Shown one piece after another: positions 10,409 to 21,434 of a stretch of DNA of 64,000 nucleotides (its first letter is position 1; each line of letters starts with the position of its first letter). The stretch is from Shinisaurus crocodilurus. Its lineage: Eukaryota; Chordata; Lepidosauria; Squamata; Shinisauridae. Below the pieces are notes generated by a model. That model saw only the letters and a list, made by a program, of their open reading frames with translations. It was not told where the DNA came from and did no database searches. The stretch lies in assembly GCA_021292165.1 (NCBI GenBank), contig CM037876.1, positions 315,794,803 to 315,858,802 of the forward strand. The letters are read 5' to 3'. Position numbers and translations under genes: made by a program.

Positions 10409-10587
10409 CTGGTAACCTGTGTCCTCACTGTGGGAAGCTGTGTGGATCTAGAATTGGCCTCCACAGTCACTTACGGACCCACCGCTAGAGTCTACACAAT
10501 ATTTTTAGAATTTCCTCCTTTTATAATTTTCTTTTTGTAATTTTATCCTGGAAGACAATCTTACTCGGTCACGAGTGATCACCTACT
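10031..10587. mobile_element. LINE insertion with inverted 5' half and 13-bp TSD
   Basis: ACTATCTGGTACA occurs exactly at 10018-10030 and 10588-10600. Between them, 10031 to about 10400 holds a minus-strand RT segment, and about 10384-10587 holds the 3' end of the same LINE family in plus orientation. The 3' end (CTCGGTCACGAGTGATC) matches copies at 45152 and 57719. An inverted 5' part joined to a normal 3' part between one TSD is the signature of twin priming. Confidence 0.85.
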
Positions 10588-10600
10588 ACTATCTGGTACA

Positions 10601-11416
10601 ACAAAAGTTAGCACCAGCATACAATAATACCTAGTAGTTCACATTCAGTATCTCAGTAATCCATACAGCCACCCTATATGGTAGGTCAAGATAACTATTC
10701 CCACATAGCAGGTGGGGTGGAAGGATGAGGTTGTGAGAGAGGCAGGCAGGTAGTCCAACCCTTCATAGTTGGGGGTGAGCAGTCAAAACCTCAAGCCATA
10801 TATGGGCGCATGACGTAATTGGGAACAAAGAGTCTCTGCATCCTAGAGCAAACACTCTGTGAATGTTACCCAGACCTTCTCTGGTGCAGGATGTGGGCGT
10901 AGCCAGTGCCTTCTCTTCCTGCCCCAGGAAAACAGTCTGAGCCATGAACTTGTAAGTGCAGCATGTTTGAAGATGTAGCTGGAGAAGCAGTTCTGAACTT
11001 TTCCCAAGTTCAGAACACATCAGCTACCAGATGATTCCTGCACAACTGCAAATACTTTCTTAAGCCTGCCTGTATCCAATCTGCAACATCTGAGTGAGTA
11101 AACTCTGTTTTTAACCTCCAAAAGACTGTTTGTCTTATTGGTAGCATAAAGGGGGAAACCAAGTAAAGTTCCAGTCTGTCCAAAGGGACAGCCTGTAATT
11201 GCCAAATGCTGTTACTGCTCTAACCAGCAGCTCTACACATCCACGTTTTTTCCGCTGTAGTTGGGGTAAGCTCTGCTGCTGTACTTGCAAACGCAAGAGG
11301 GGAGAGATAATGACTTTTAATATCCTCTCCCAGCTCTTTTAGCAATCCCCAACATTCATCTCCAAGCTACTTTTGTTCACTTGACTAGCAAACCAGGAGG
11401 CAGGCTTGGGGGGCAG
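10601..11416. other. No gene seen
   Basis: Ordinary non-coding sequence with no repeat that I recognise. The short open frames have antisense competitors and no domain similarity. Confidence 0.3.
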
Positions 11417-11417
11417 A

Positions 11418-11456
11418 GTGTGTGTGTGTGTATGTGTGTGTGTGTGTGTGTGTGTG
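11418..11456. repeat. (GT)n microsatellite
   Basis: GT repeats with one TA interruption. Confidence 0.9.
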
Positions 11457-11659
11457 AAGGGTGAAGAGCTTGCCAAGAAAAAGCAGTGGCTGGTGGGAAG
11501 GGTTAAGCAGCCTGGGTGATCCACATTGTTCAGTCAAGATATGTATACTCATTCATTTCATTTAGTTGTGCATGCAGTTCATCTACAGATGTTCACTGAT
11601 GTAAGTAACTTCCTAGATAGTCTCCCGGTTGGTATCACAACAGGGACGTGGTACGAAGT

Positions 11660-11712
11660 ACCCACACATGCTGGGTAGACGAACTGCATTACACTACATC
11701 ACTATCCCTGTG
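11660..11712. repeat. Direct-repeat partner 1
   Basis: A segment containing ATGCTGGGTAGAC and ACATCACTATCCCTGTG matches 12437-12490 with several mismatches. Between the two lie an (AAAT)n run (about 11850-11895) and CT-rich sequence. The pair may be ends of one old element or independent copies of a short repeat. Confidence 0.5.
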
Positions 11713-11849
11713 GTTCGGAAGACTTTATGGAACTTTTATTGAATATGTATTTATTGAATTTTTATTGCATCTGTTCTGTATGGTTTTTTTTTTCTTGTAC
11801 ACAGGCTTGAGAGGGTTCCTCCCTTAAAGGCAGCCTAGAAATAATTTTA

Positions 11850-11895
11850 AAATGAAATAAATAAATAAATAAATAAAATGAATAAATAAAATAAA
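11850..11895. repeat. (AAAT)n run
   Basis: AAATAAATAAAT repeats follow GGCAGCCTAGAAATAATTTT, the usual decayed 3' tail of a dispersed repeat (compare 24735-24780). Confidence 0.7.
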
Positions 11896-12436
11896 ATACT
11901 GGCATAGATCTGGACCCCAAACCCTCATCCTCAGAGGATCCTGACCCCTTGTCCTCAGAGGAAGCTGCAGAGTTAACAATTCAGGAAGAGGATCCAGCCA
12001 CAGAAAGGCATCATGAGGTTTCCACCTCCCCAGGACAGAGTTCCCCGGAATGATCCTTGGGGTTGGCTCCCATACATCCAGAGGAGGTTGCCTTACCATC
12101 TTTGGACTCTAAGGACTCTGGCCATGAGGACAAACACATGCCATAGAAACAGCCAGGTCCCTTTAAGAATTAAATTATCAGTGAAGAGGCAGAGCCAACC
12201 AGCCTAGAAGCTGCCAAACTCCTACTTAAGACTCAGTCTTGACTTTCTCCTTGTTGGAGCAACATACAGAACCCTGCATGGCCTCCAGCCCCACTTGGAG
12301 CGTTCTGTCGTGCTGATCTCTTCCTGTCTTGCTTCCCTGAGAAACCTGACCTAACCTGAAACCTGCTGCAGATCTGACCATAGCAGAACCCTGAAACCTA
12401 AGCCACAGCGACAGAATCAATGGCTTGAAATGGTAA

Positions 12437-12490
12437 AATAACATGTGCTGGGTAGACAATTTGCATTCCACTACATTGCTGTCCCTGTGA
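12437..12490. repeat. Direct-repeat partner 2
   Basis: Matches 11660-11712 over about 50 bp (GTGCTGGGTAGAC, CTACATTGCTGTCCCTGTG), about 780 bp downstream in the same orientation. Confidence 0.5.
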
Positions 12491-12499
12491 TTTCAAAGT

Positions 12500-13138
12500 T
12501 AATTCCAAACACCGACCATGTGTTCAACACTTCACGCACCATACATGCATGCTATAAATGCACACATGTATGCTGCACTCTGCTCGTATCCACACAAAAT
12601 GAACAGGCATAATACAATGTAACATTTGCACAGGTCTGCTGTCTAGTTCTGCCCTTAATGCCACCTACTGAGTTCATGGGTGTGGTGAGTCTCAAGTGAT
12701 TTGAAGTACCATCTTCCTGGCTCCCACACTGAGCACTATATCAGCTCTACAGAGACAGAGAATGTTAGGATCTGAATGGCTGAGACTGCAGTTGAAAAAG
12801 AGTCTTGAAATGCCTGGGGGGAGTTTTAAATTGCTACTCGGCACAGCTGTTTGCACACAAAGCATCACATTCTGCTTCCGCAGCTCAGTGAGCCCCCCCA
12901 CCCATTTCCCCCTTGCATTTTGGCTTTCTTCACCTGGCAGTGTCTTATCTTTGCAACTCAGAATCAGGGGCCTGATCCCTTGGGTGGCCTCAGATCTCTA
13001 CACTGGAGCTGTTCAGAAGGGGAACGGCCTGCCTGCAACGCACAACCCCAGATCCAGAAAACGGAGCCCAGCGGGAAAGCCACTTAACAAGAGGCCTGCC
13101 AGACGGAGGGTGCTACGGCTGTAACAAGAGTGATTTAA
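12500..13138. other. No gene seen
   Basis: Non-coding sequence. A 120-codon open frame at 12762-13124 has no recognisable domain and ordinary composition, so I do not call it. Confidence 0.3.
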
Positions 13139-13212
13139 ATTTATTTATTTATTTATTTATTTATTATATTTATTAATCGCCCATCTGGCCGGTCACCCGG
13201 CCAGATGGGCGA
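13139..13212. repeat. TTTA array with terminal hairpin
   Basis: A TTTATTTATT run leads into an inverted repeat, CGCCCATCTGGCCGG at 13178-13192 and its complement at about 13197-13211. Related copies at 22128-22205 and 50851-50905 have GGCCACCCTGGGCGATGT in place of the second arm, so this copy has been altered into a hairpin. Confidence 0.7.
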
Positions 13213-13596
13213 TAAAGTTGTAATATCCCCCTGTCCTTATTCTGCTCTTTGTCAGCAGCAATGATTAATCTCGTGACATTTTCTTTTTCATTACAGCCTC
13301 TGATGGGAGCGTAAGAGTCTGATATGCCTATTAGGCTTGGAGAAAGGTAGCTGTTTTTAGTAATATTTCCCTTATCCCCTTCAAAAATTGTATTTGTTCT
13401 TAGCTGTTTCTGCTTTTCAGTCAGCACTGAATCCAGCCTGGATTCCTCGCTCTGCTACCTGAATATCTAATGCCCAGGGAGCAACATGTCAGGTTTTCTG
13501 CACCCTGGTCATTCGAAACTCAGGACCAGAGTGAGTCCTGGGAGGGCGGTACCACATGTTTTGTCATGCTACTCTGGATTGGTGTGCTGGGTTTAG
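13213..13596. other. Repeat-poor interval, no gene seen
   Basis: AT-rich single-copy-looking sequence with TTTTCATTACAG near 13284-13296, which resembles a splice acceptor. No convincing exon follows. A conserved non-coding role is possible but untested. Confidence 0.3.
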
Positions 13597-14455
13597 ATTC
13601 ATAGATCATAGAGTTGGAAGGAGCCTACAAGGCTATCGAGTCCCAGGGATGTTGAAGAGTCCTTAGTTTTGAGTCACGAGTCGAGTCACGAGTCTTTGGA
13701 GCCGAGTCTCGAGTCCGAGTCCGAGTCCTTGGTCCAAAATGGTGACTCACGAGTGACGGGTCACTCCCAAAGCTGACTCCATGAGTCCCTATTAAAATCA
13801 ATGGGGTTTTTCCCCAACAAAATAAGGCTACTTCAGATGTGTGGCTTAAATAAATTCTAGGTACAAGTGTGCCTTTTTATTTCAAAACTCTGTCACTGAT
13901 TTTGGCAAGAACAGACCAGGCAGACAAACCCAAAATAACCAGACAGGCAGAGGAGGCAGGGAACCCCAAAGCAGGCAGGCAGGCAGGCAGGCAGTGCCCT
14001 TTGTCTTGGACAATTCAAACTGTGGAACTTGTCAAGAAGAGACCAGGCAGGCAGAGGAGGCAGGGAACCCCAAAACAGACAGGCAGAGGCAGCCAATCCC
14101 AAAATGTCTGAAAGGTTGCATTTTAGGGAAATGATTTTAAAAAATAAACTTGCTGTACTTCCTAAAACCTATCCATGTTGCATTTGAGGAACACGATTTT
14201 GGAACACGAGTCCTTGGTCTCGAGTCGAGTCTCGAGTCCCATTAAAAATATTGGGACTCAAGTCTGACTCGAGTCAGAGGGGGGACTCAGTCCGACTCAC
14301 GAGTCGAGTCCTCGAGTCCGAGTCCCCATCCCTGTCGAGTCAACCCCCTGCTCAATGCAGGAAACTAGAGGAGGGGTCTCCCATCCAAGTAACAACCAGG
14401 CTTGACCCTGCTTAGCTTTCCACACTCAGACAAGCTGAGCCAGCGTAAGCCACAA
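13597..14455 (-). mobile_element. 5S rRNA-derived SINE split by a hAT element
   Basis: Its CR1-like tail is at 13597-13643 and its 5S-like head (GCTAAGCAGGGTCAAGCCTG on the minus strand) is at 14335-14455. The hAT element 13644-14334 sits inside, duplicating the sequence TCGAGTC(C). Removing it recreates the uninterrupted arrangement seen at 40301-40468. Confidence 0.85.
13644..14334. mobile_element. GAGTC-rich non-autonomous hAT element, copy 1
   Basis: Termini are CAGGGATG and CATCCCTG. About 100-130 bp at each end is built from GAGTC/GACTC pentamers in both directions. The interior holds a CAGGCAG-rich stretch. The flanks are TCGAGTCC and TCGAGTCA, an 8-bp duplication with one base lost. 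Copies 2 (31649-32327) and 3 (37197-37805) share termini and interior and have exact 8-bp duplications, the hAT signature. No transposase is encoded. Confidence 0.88.
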
Positions 14456-14480
14456 ACTGTTTAGCTGTCACCTTTTATTC

Positions 14481-14827
14481 TAGGGGTGCAGGACCTCAGT
14501 TTCGGTAGGGGGGGGCAAATCTGGCCTGCCTGGCATCCCAGTCTGGTCCTTCCGGTTTCCCTAGATGGTTATGTCTCCTCCCCTTCCCCCCCGACGACCA
14601 ATCAATTGTTGGTTTCCTGGCTTTTGTGCAGTTTTCCCCCATTCTGAAAGGTTGATATGCCTCCTAAGGCTCAGTTATGGGCAGGAAAAGCTTTAAGCTA
14701 AAATATGCTGGTATTTTTAGCTCTGCCTGTTCTGCGTTTGGCCCCCACCCACCACTGGAATGTGGCCCCCGAGAACCTCTCCACAATGGAATTTGGCCCT
14801 CAGGCTGAAGGAGGTTCTGCACCCCTG
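14481..14827. mobile_element. hAT-like MITE with GGGGTGCAG ends, copy 1
   Basis: The left end AGGGGTGCAGGACCTC and the complement of the right end AGGGGTGCAGAACCTC match at 15 of 16. The interior is shared with 47053-47388 (for example GGCTTTTGTGCAG and CTGGTATTTTTAGC). No clear TSD remains. Confidence 0.75.
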
Positions 14828-15119
14828 CTGCTTTACTCCTTTCAAGGCTGCTGAAGCAAAAGACTTGAAGAAAGGAAATATCTTCCCCCTGTACCATGGC
14901 AAGTACAGCCAGGTAGGCTTCAGGCAGGCTTGCACGGTCTACTGCATTTTTAATAAAACCTCAAGGTCTACTGGTCAGAACCAGTGCAAAAGAGAGGCTC
15001 GGGGAGATGGACATACAATTACAATTAAGGAAAAGGGTGCATCTGATTGCATGAGTAGGAACAGGGGAGAAATTATTTCATTTCACATTTTAATGAGAAC
15101 TGTCCTGATTTTGCACATT

Positions 15120-15530
15120 TGAACTGATGCATGAACTGACACTCAGTTATCTTTCGAAATTGACTCTTCTCTGGATGTTGCAAAGGAGTCCTCCAATTAA
15201 AAAAAAAATCCATACAAAAATGTGTATATTATGGGAAACTGCACAAAAATGCATATATTAATAAAAGTAACATTAAAATGCATTAAATTAGGAATATTGC
15301 TTGCAAAAATGTGTATATTAGGCTAAATTGTGTACAAAAATGCATGGATTTGGAGAAATGTGCACCAAAAGATGAGTTTTCATGCAAACTTGACCCCCCC
15401 CCCCAACATTCTTAAAGTTCAAGATGAACTGAACTTAAGATCAGATAAATTCTCAAAGTTTGGGACAATTTAAGATTGGAAAAATGAGAAACTGAAATTG
15501 ACATATTCATCCATCATCCATACCCAGGGA
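15120..15530. repeat. Degenerate AT-rich dispersed repeat
   Basis: Several imperfect units of ACAAAAATGCATATATT occur between 15200 and 15400. They are followed by GTTCAAGATGAACTGAAC. The pattern is related to 8100-8740. Confidence 0.45.
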
Positions 15531-16330
15531 GTTTGTGTTCGGTACCAGAACTGAACTCACAGTCTTTTCATACAAAGATCCACTCGTGGTCCCTTGCCCC
15601 TGGAGCTTTGTTCTTTGCAGCAGCCTGATTCGGAGAACGCATTTGTTGTCGCTCTGCTTGAACTGTTAGGATTCTGAAACTCTTGCTGACCTATTGCAAT
15701 TGCAAATCACTGAGAGATCTACCAGAAAATCCTGATCTACCTTTCACCTGCCCTGGAGCACTCATCTCTCTCTGGCCATCCTCAAAACTTGCATTGGCAC
15801 TCAGGCTCCTGGTCCAAGGAGGACGCCGGGCATTTCCACGAACGACTTGGAGACTTTCTGCTCAGGGCTGAGTTCCAGGTACACTAAGTAAACAATGTGC
15901 ATGGAAGGAAACAAACATGCATACACTGATTTGCATGCATTTAATGTAACATCTGAACAGGGAATATTTGTTCTGGCAGGTGCTTGCAAACTTACTTGCT
16001 TAATTTTGTATGATATTCATCTGCTGTTTGTGGCTGCTTTTAGTCTGTTTTATTTGTTCAGTCATCCGCTCATTGACGGATTCTGATTTTTGTATTTTTA
16101 GGGATCTACGAGAATTAAGTTCCTGTTTACAAATGCGCATTTGCAGTAATGTGCACATGTGCAAGTGTGCATTAGCATGCATGTACAAATGCACAAGCCC
16201 CTCCCCCTCCCCCTCCCCCCGGGTTTAAAAAAAATGCTCTGCCAAGTCCATGGAATCTGCACAATTTGGAAAAAGCTGATTTTTTTTTGTTTTTTGAAAG
16301 TGTTTCTCAGATTTTATATCCTTAGCCTTC
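15531..16330. other. Mostly decayed repeats, no gene seen
   Basis: The part at about 15535-15690 is a diverged copy of the segment at 46440-46625 (both contain CAGTC-TTTCACATACAAA-like and GCAGCAGCC-like blocks). The part at about 16010-16220 resembles 21960-22135 in inverse order (ATCCGCTCATTGACGGATTC against AATCCATCAATGAGTGGATG). They look like old DNA-transposon pairs. Confidence 0.4.
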
Positions 16331-16418
16331 TTAGAATCACAGAATCATAGAAAAGTAGAGTTGGAAGGGGCCTACAAGGCCATCTAGTCCAACCCCCTGC
16401 TCAGTGCAGGAATCCAGG

Positions 16419-18458
16419 TCAAAGCATCCCTGACAGATGATTGTCCAGTTGCACCTTGAATGCCTCCAGAGTGGGAGAGCCCACCACCTCCCTAGGTAGT
16501 TGATTCCATTGTCTTATTGCTCTGACAGTCAGGAAATTTTTCCTGATGTTTCGGTGGAATCTAGGTTCCTGTAACTTGAGCCCATTATTCCGTGTCCTGC
16601 AAACTGGGATGATCGAGAAGAGATCCTGGCCCTCCTCTGTGTGACATCCCTTCAAATACTGGAAGGGTGCGATCATATCTCCCCTCAGTCTGCTCTTCTG
16701 AAGGCTAAACATGCCCAGTTCTTTCAGTCTCTCCTCATAGGGCCTTGTTTCCAGTCCCTTTATCATCCTTGTTGCCCTCCTCTGAACCCTCTCCAGTTTG
16801 TCTATGTCCTTCTTAAAGTGAGGTGCCCAGAACTGGACGCAGTACTCAAGATGAGGCCTAACCAGTGCCGAGTAAAGGGGAATTATCACTTCCCGCGATT
16901 TGGAAGCTATACTTCTATTAATACAGCCCAAAATTGCATTTGCCTTCTTTGCAGCCACATTGCATTGCTGGCTCATATTCATTTTGTGATCTACCACAAT
17001 TCCAAGATCCTTCTCACTTGTAGTATTGTTGAGCCAAGTGTCCTCCATTCTATAACTCTGCATTTGGTTTCCTCTCCCTAGGTGCAGCACTTGGCATTTA
17101 TCCCTATTAAATTTCATTCTGTTGTTTTCGGCCCAGCGCTCCAGCCTATCGAGGTCACTTTGAATTTTGTTTCTGTCTTCCAGAGTATTAGCTGTTCCAC
17201 CCAACTTTGTGTCATCTGCAAATTTGATAAGCATTCCCTGTACCTCCTGATCCAAGTCATTAATAAAAATGTTGAAGAGCACCGGGCCCAGGACCGAGCC
17301 CTGTGGTACCCCGCTTGTTACCTCTCCCCAGTTTGAGAAGGAACCATTGATAAGCACTCTTTGAGTCCGATTCTGTAGCCAATTGTGGATCCACCTGATA
17401 GTTGTTCCATCTAGCCCACTATTAGCTAGCTTGCTAATCAGGATACCATGAGGCACTTTGTCGAAAGCTTTGCTGAAGTCCAGATATATAATGTCCTCAG
17501 CATTCCCACAGTCCACAAGGGAGGTTACCCGATCAAAAAATGAGATCAGATTAGTCTGACAGGATTTGTTCTTGACAAATCCATGCTGGCTTCTAGTAAT
17601 CACTGCATTGTTTTCAAGGTGCTTGCAGACTGACTTCTTTATAATCTGCTCCAAAATCTTCCTGGGGATTGATGTCAGACTGACTGGCCTATAGTTCCCA
17701 GGTTCCTCTTTCTTGCCCTTTTTGAAGATGGGAACAACATTTGCCCTCCTCCAGTCATCTGGCACTTCACCTGTCCTCCATGATTTCTCAAAGATAATAG
17801 ACAGTGGTTCTGAGAGTTCTTCTGCCAGTTCCTTTATTACTCTAGGATGCAGCTCATCAGGCCCTGGAGATTTAAACTCGTTCAGAGCAATCAGGTGCTC
17901 CTTGACCATTTGCCTATCAATCTCAAGCTGCAATCCTGCCCCTTCAGTCTGCACTTCAGGTTTGCCAGGGGGGTCATAGACCCTCTTTTGGGAGAAGACT
18001 GAGCCGAAGTAGGAATTGAACACTTCTGCCTTTTCTTTGTCTTCTGTTATCAATTTGCCATCCTCATCGCGTAGTTGAACCACCATTTCTTTCTTCTGTC
18101 TTTTACTGTGCATGTATCTGAAGAAAGCTTTTTTGTTGCTTTTAGCATTCCTCGCTAACCTTAGCTCATTCTCAGCTTTAGCCTTCCTGACACTATTCCT
18201 GCAGTTCTGTGCTACCTGCCTGTACTCTTCCCTTGTAGCCTGTCCTTCCTTCCACTTCCTATACATGTCCTTTTTTGTTTTCAGGTCATCTTTGAGTTTA
18301 TCGTGAAGCCACTTTGGCTTCTTCTGTTGCCCTCTGCCTTTTTTCCTTGTGGGAATTGTTTGCAATTGTGCCTTTAAAATTTCCTTTTTTAAAAACTCCC
18401 ACCCATCCTGGGCTCCTTTTCTCATGAGAGTTGCTTGCCATGGGATCTTACTAATCAT
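16419..18458 (-). CDS. CR1 ORF2, reverse transcriptase part
   Basis: An uninterrupted 679-codon frame. RT blocks are present in order: the [20 protein letters not shown] block, motif [14 protein letters not shown], motif [18 protein letters not shown], and the catalytic FADDTKLGG (motif C). A C-terminal region follows, ending LDNHLSGML. It would copy CR1 RNA at a nicked target in the nucleus. A one-base frameshift near 18455 separates it from the endonuclease part, so the full ORF2 protein cannot be made. The Met at 18458 is only the first Met after the shift, not a natural start. The long intact frame suggests moderate age. Confidence 0.93.
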   Translation of the reverse strand: MISKIPWQATLMRKGAQDGWEFLKKEILKAQLQTIPTRKKGRGQQKKPKWLHDKLKDDLKTKKDMYRKWKEGQATREEYRQVAQNCRNSVRKAKAENELRLARNAKSNKKAFFRYMHSKRQKKEMVVQLRDEDGKLITEDKEKAEVFNSYFGSVFSQKRVYDPPGKPEVQTEGAGLQLEIDRQMVKEHLIALNEFKSPGPDELHPRVIKELAEELSEPLSIIFEKSWRTGEVPDDWRRANVVPIFKKGKKEEPGNYRPVSLTSIPRKILEQIIKKSVCKHLENNAVITRSQHGFVKNKSCQTNLISFFDRVTSLVDCGNAEDIIYLDFSKAFDKVPHGILISKLANSGLDGTTIRWIHNWLQNRTQRVLINGSFSNWGEVTSGVPQGSVLGPVLFNIFINDLDQEVQGMLIKFADDTKLGGTANTLEDRNKIQSDLDRLERWAENNRMKFNRDKCQVLHLGRGNQMQSYRMEDTWLNNTTSEKDLGIVVDHKMNMSQQCNVAAKKANAILGCINRSIASKSREVIIPLYSALVRPHLEYCVQFWAPHFKKDIDKLERVQRRATRMIKGLETRPYEERLKELGMFSLQKSRLRGDMIAPFQYLKGCHTEEGQDLFSIIPVCRTRNNGLKLQEPRFHRNIRKNFLTVRAIRQWNQLPREVVGSPTLEAFKVQLDNHLSGML

Positions 18459-19285
18459 TGTTCTGACTGAGTTTGTTAAAATTGGCTTTCCTAAAATCCA
18501 GGGTACGTGTTTGGCTACACTCAGCTTTTGCTTCCGTTAGAATCAAGAACTCAAGTATAACATGGTCACTTTCCCCCAGAGTTCCCGAAACTGCCACTTT
18601 ATCCACTAACTCGTCTCTGTTGGTTAGAATCAGGTCAAGGATAGCCAATCCTCTAGTTCCTTCCTCCACTTTCTGTAGGAGGAAGTTATCAGCAGCACAG
18701 CTCAGGAATTTCTTGGAGGGGCCATGTTTGGTTGAATAAGTCTCCCAACAGATATCAGGGAAATTGAAGTCACCCATTACTATGCCTCCTTGAAACAATG
18801 GCAATTTGCTTTTCAAAAGTTCCATCCTTGTTTTCTCCTTGATTGGGTGGTCGGTAGTAGACTCCAACCGCCATGTTCGTTTTATTCTTTGCCCCCTGTA
18901 TTTTAACCCAGATGCTCTCAATGGGGCTGCCAAGCTCCTCTTCCTGTATCTCTGTGCAGAGATACGTATTTTTAACATACAGTGCAACTCCACCTCCCTT
19001 TCTGTTGCTTCTGTTTCTTTTGAACAATTTATACCCTTCAATTGCTGTATTCCAGTCATGGGAGTCATCCCACCAGGTTTCAGTTATCCCTATCAAGTTG
19101 TACTTGCCCTCATGTATCAAGAGTTCAAGTTCGTCTTGTTTGTTGCCCATATTCTGGGCATTAGTATAGAGGCATCGAAGACTATGTGCTTTATAGTCCG
19201 ACTTTTTCCCTACATTTTGTGGTAGACTATCAATGGGCACCGCTGGAGCTGTTCTCTCCATTGTGGCACAGAGGCCTTCTTCCAT
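18451..19285 (-). pseudogene. CR1 ORF2, endonuclease part in two frames
   Basis: The N-terminal portion begins at Met 19285 (MEEGLCATMERTAP) and contains [27 protein letters not shown] and [11 protein letters not shown], running to YYRPPNQGE near 18845. A frameshift there moves the ORF to the frame ending at 18451, which carries [12 protein letters not shown], a DLILTNRD block and [10 protein letters not shown] with the catalytic SDH. It is an APE-type endonuclease that would nick target DNA. Two frameshifts (near 18845 and 18455) inactivate it. Confidence 0.9.
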
Positions 19286-19309
19286 TGGTACCCCCGAGTT
19301 TATGTCTCC

Positions 19310-19672
19310 CTCCCCTGTTGGATTCAGTTTAAAGCCCTCCTGATTAAGTTCCTCATGCTGTGGCCAAACACATTCTTCCCAGTCCTTGTGAGGTGCAATC
19401 CATCCTTTGCCAGAAGTCCATCTTCTAGGAAGTGTAGCCCGTGGTCCCAGAATCCAAATCCCTCACGTCGGCACCACCTTCGTAACCAGTCATTCACTCG
19501 GAGTATTTTTCTTTCCCTTTCTATGCCTCTTCCAAGTACTGGAAGGATGGATGAGAAAACTATCTGGGCCCCGAAGTTCTTGAGTTCCCTTCCCAGCTCT
19601 TCAAAGTCTGCCGTGATTCCTTTGTAACTCCGCTTGGCAGTATCCTGAGTGTCTTCAGATGGAGAGTTGAGA
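19310..19672 (-). pseudogene. CR1 ORF1, SGNH-hydrolase-like C-terminus
   Basis: The minus frame reads ITADFEELGRELK, VFSSILPVLGRG, VNDWLRRWCRREGF, then DGLLAKDGLHLTRTGK and LIRRALN. The DG-HL box is the conserved block of the SGNH/esterase domain described in CR1 ORF1 proteins. Only this C-terminal third remains, just upstream of ORF2 as expected. It is truncated at its 5' side by the end of the insertion. Confidence 0.8.
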
Positions 19673-19925
19673 AGTAAATTGACTAAAATAAATAAAATGT
19701 GGCCCAGGTCCAGTGCATGTGAAAATGGTATTTAAATGAGATGGGCGCTACCTAAAAGGCTTACAGGGCAACCGGCTTGACTCATACGGTTTTCAGCTTG
19801 AGTACTTTGGACCAGATAAGCTGGAAACTGGCCCAAGGCTACGACAGATCCATTGCTGAGATGGCCTGGAACTGCGTGTGTGCAAGGCATGGATCCATTG
19901 CAAAGAGTATGTTGCCCACACACCA
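19673..19925. other. Spacer between two LINEs, no gene seen
   Basis: No recognised feature. The AATAAATAAAA at about 19690 may be remnant poly(A)-like sequence next to the CR1 truncation. Confidence 0.3.
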
Positions 19926-20478
19926 GCAGCATCATCATCATCATCATCAGGTGATCACTCGTGACCAAGTAAGATTGTCTTCCAGGATAAAAATTTACAA
20001 AAAGGAAATTTTAAAAGGAGGAAATTCTAAAGAAAAATTGTGTAGACTCTAGCGATCCGTAGATCCGTAAGTGACTGTGGAGGCCAATTCTAGATCCACA
20101 CAGCTTCCCACAGTGAGGACACAGGTTACCAGATGGAAGATGGTCCTGTAAAGGATTCATTTGACATGCTTTTCGCTTAGCACGTTTCTCCCTTTCACCT
20201 TGCACTCGGGCTTCTTCAAAGTCCATAGAATCTTTGTGAAAGGCCAACCTCCAGTTAGATCATTCATGGGCCAGAGCTTCCCAGTTTTCGATGTTTATAT
20301 TGCATTTTTTTTAGATTAGCCTTAAGAACATCTTTAAACCTCTTATATTGACCACCGATATTCCGCTTTCCATCCTTGAGTTGGGAATAAAGTAACTGCT
20401 TTGGGAGATGGCAGTCAGGCATTCGAACAACATGACCGGTCCACTGAAGTTGGCGTTGAAGGATCATTTTTTCAACGT
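19926..20478 (-). mobile_element. 3' part of a C2H2-tailed LINE
   Basis: The 3' end carries a (CAT)n/(ATG)n tail at about 19928-19948. On the minus strand the sequence encodes the C-terminal region WTGHVVRMPDCHLPKQLLYS and GGQYKRFKDVLKA, then a frameshift at a T run (about 20308-20315), then the C2H2 finger region near 20060-20130. The same family occurs at 10031, 41289, 45152, 50906 and 57719. Confidence 0.85.
20264..20467 (-). pseudogene. LINE ORF C-terminal fragment (WTGHVVRMPD block)
   Basis: A 67-codon frame with LQRQLQWTGHVVRMPD and GKRNIGG motifs, typical of the region between the RT thumb and the C-terminal finger in several endonuclease-type LINE clades. It goes out of frame at its C-end and is cut at its N-end by 5' truncation of the insertion. 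Confidence 0.7.
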
Positions 20479-20918
20479 TAGTGTATGGAGCAAGATAAAA
20501 AAACAGGGGAGCAAGGAAGCAAAGGGCACCAGCAGCAACCGAGGAGAGATGTCTTTTTCCTCACCTGTGATACATGGTGAGCTCTCCTTTTAAAACAGCG
20601 AGTTTCCAGTCCTTATGGAAGCGAAGATATGCTTGAAAGTATGGGTGCAATGCACCACCTAAGTGCCTTTCATTGAACATAGCTCTGGATACAAATGCAT
20701 GGGGGAGGGGAATAGGGGTCGTGCCTGCTAGCTGCATCAACAACCTTCATGTATTCGTCAGAAGGCTGTAACGGAGCCAAGGTGCATGGGCAACAGGGCC
20801 AATCCCACACCACCTTTCACTCAGTCTTATGCATGGATTTGCCACGTGAACAGGGCTAGAGAACTGGGTGAACAAAGCTGTAGGCTGGGGAATCTGCATG
20901 AGAAGGATGCCATTGTTC

Positions 20919-21434
20919 TCATAGAATCATAGAAAAGTAGAGTTGGAAGGGGCCTACAAGGCCATCGAGTCCAACCCCCTGCTCAATGCAGGAATCCAGG
21001 TCAAAACATCTCTGACAGATGTCTGTCCAGCCGCACCTTGAATGCCTCCAGAGTGGGAGAGCCCACCACCTCCTTAGGTAATTGGTTCCATTGTCTTATT
21101 GCTCCTGATGTTCAGGTGGAATCTGGGTTCCTGTAACTTGAGCCCATTATTCCGTGTCCTGCAAACTGGGATGAACGAGAAGAGATCTTTGCCCTCCTCT
21201 GTGTGACATCCCTTCAAATACTGGAAGAGTGCGATCATATCTCCCCTCAGTCTCCTCTTCTGAAGGCTAAACATGCCCAGTTCTTTCAGTCTCTCCTCAT
21301 AGGGCCTTGTTTCCAGTCCCTTTATCATCCTTGTTGCCCTCCTCTGAACCCTCTCCAGTTTGTCTATGTCCTTCTTAAAGTGAGGTGCCCAGAACTGGAC
21401 GCAGTACTCAAGATGAGGCCTAACCAGTGCCGAT
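20919..21434 (-). mobile_element. CR1 3' fragment
   Basis: About 515 bp matching the 3' end of the CR1 at 16331, with an internal deletion around 21095-21115 (compare 16520-16550). The 5' truncation point joins directly to GATATTCCGCTTTCCATC, a stretch also found in the other LINE at about 20365-20382. Confidence 0.92.

Larger units (their letters stand above)
16331..19672 (-). mobile_element. CR1 LINE, 3.3 kb, 5'-truncated in ORF1
   Basis: The 3' end lies at 16331 with the CR1-type ATTCTATGATTCTGTGATTC tail on the minus strand. Going 5', it contains the 3' UTR, ORF2 RT, ORF2 endonuclease and the C-terminal part of ORF1. Truncation falls near 19672. Fragments of the same family occur at 20919, 23366, 26650, 27769 and 33918, so CR1 is a major LINE family in this genome. 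Confidence 0.95.

Noticed and set aside
18806..19225. Plus-strand frames of 98-146 codons across the CR1 copies (also 16641, 28079)
   Set aside because: They are antisense to the CR1 ORFs and recur in each CR1 copy.
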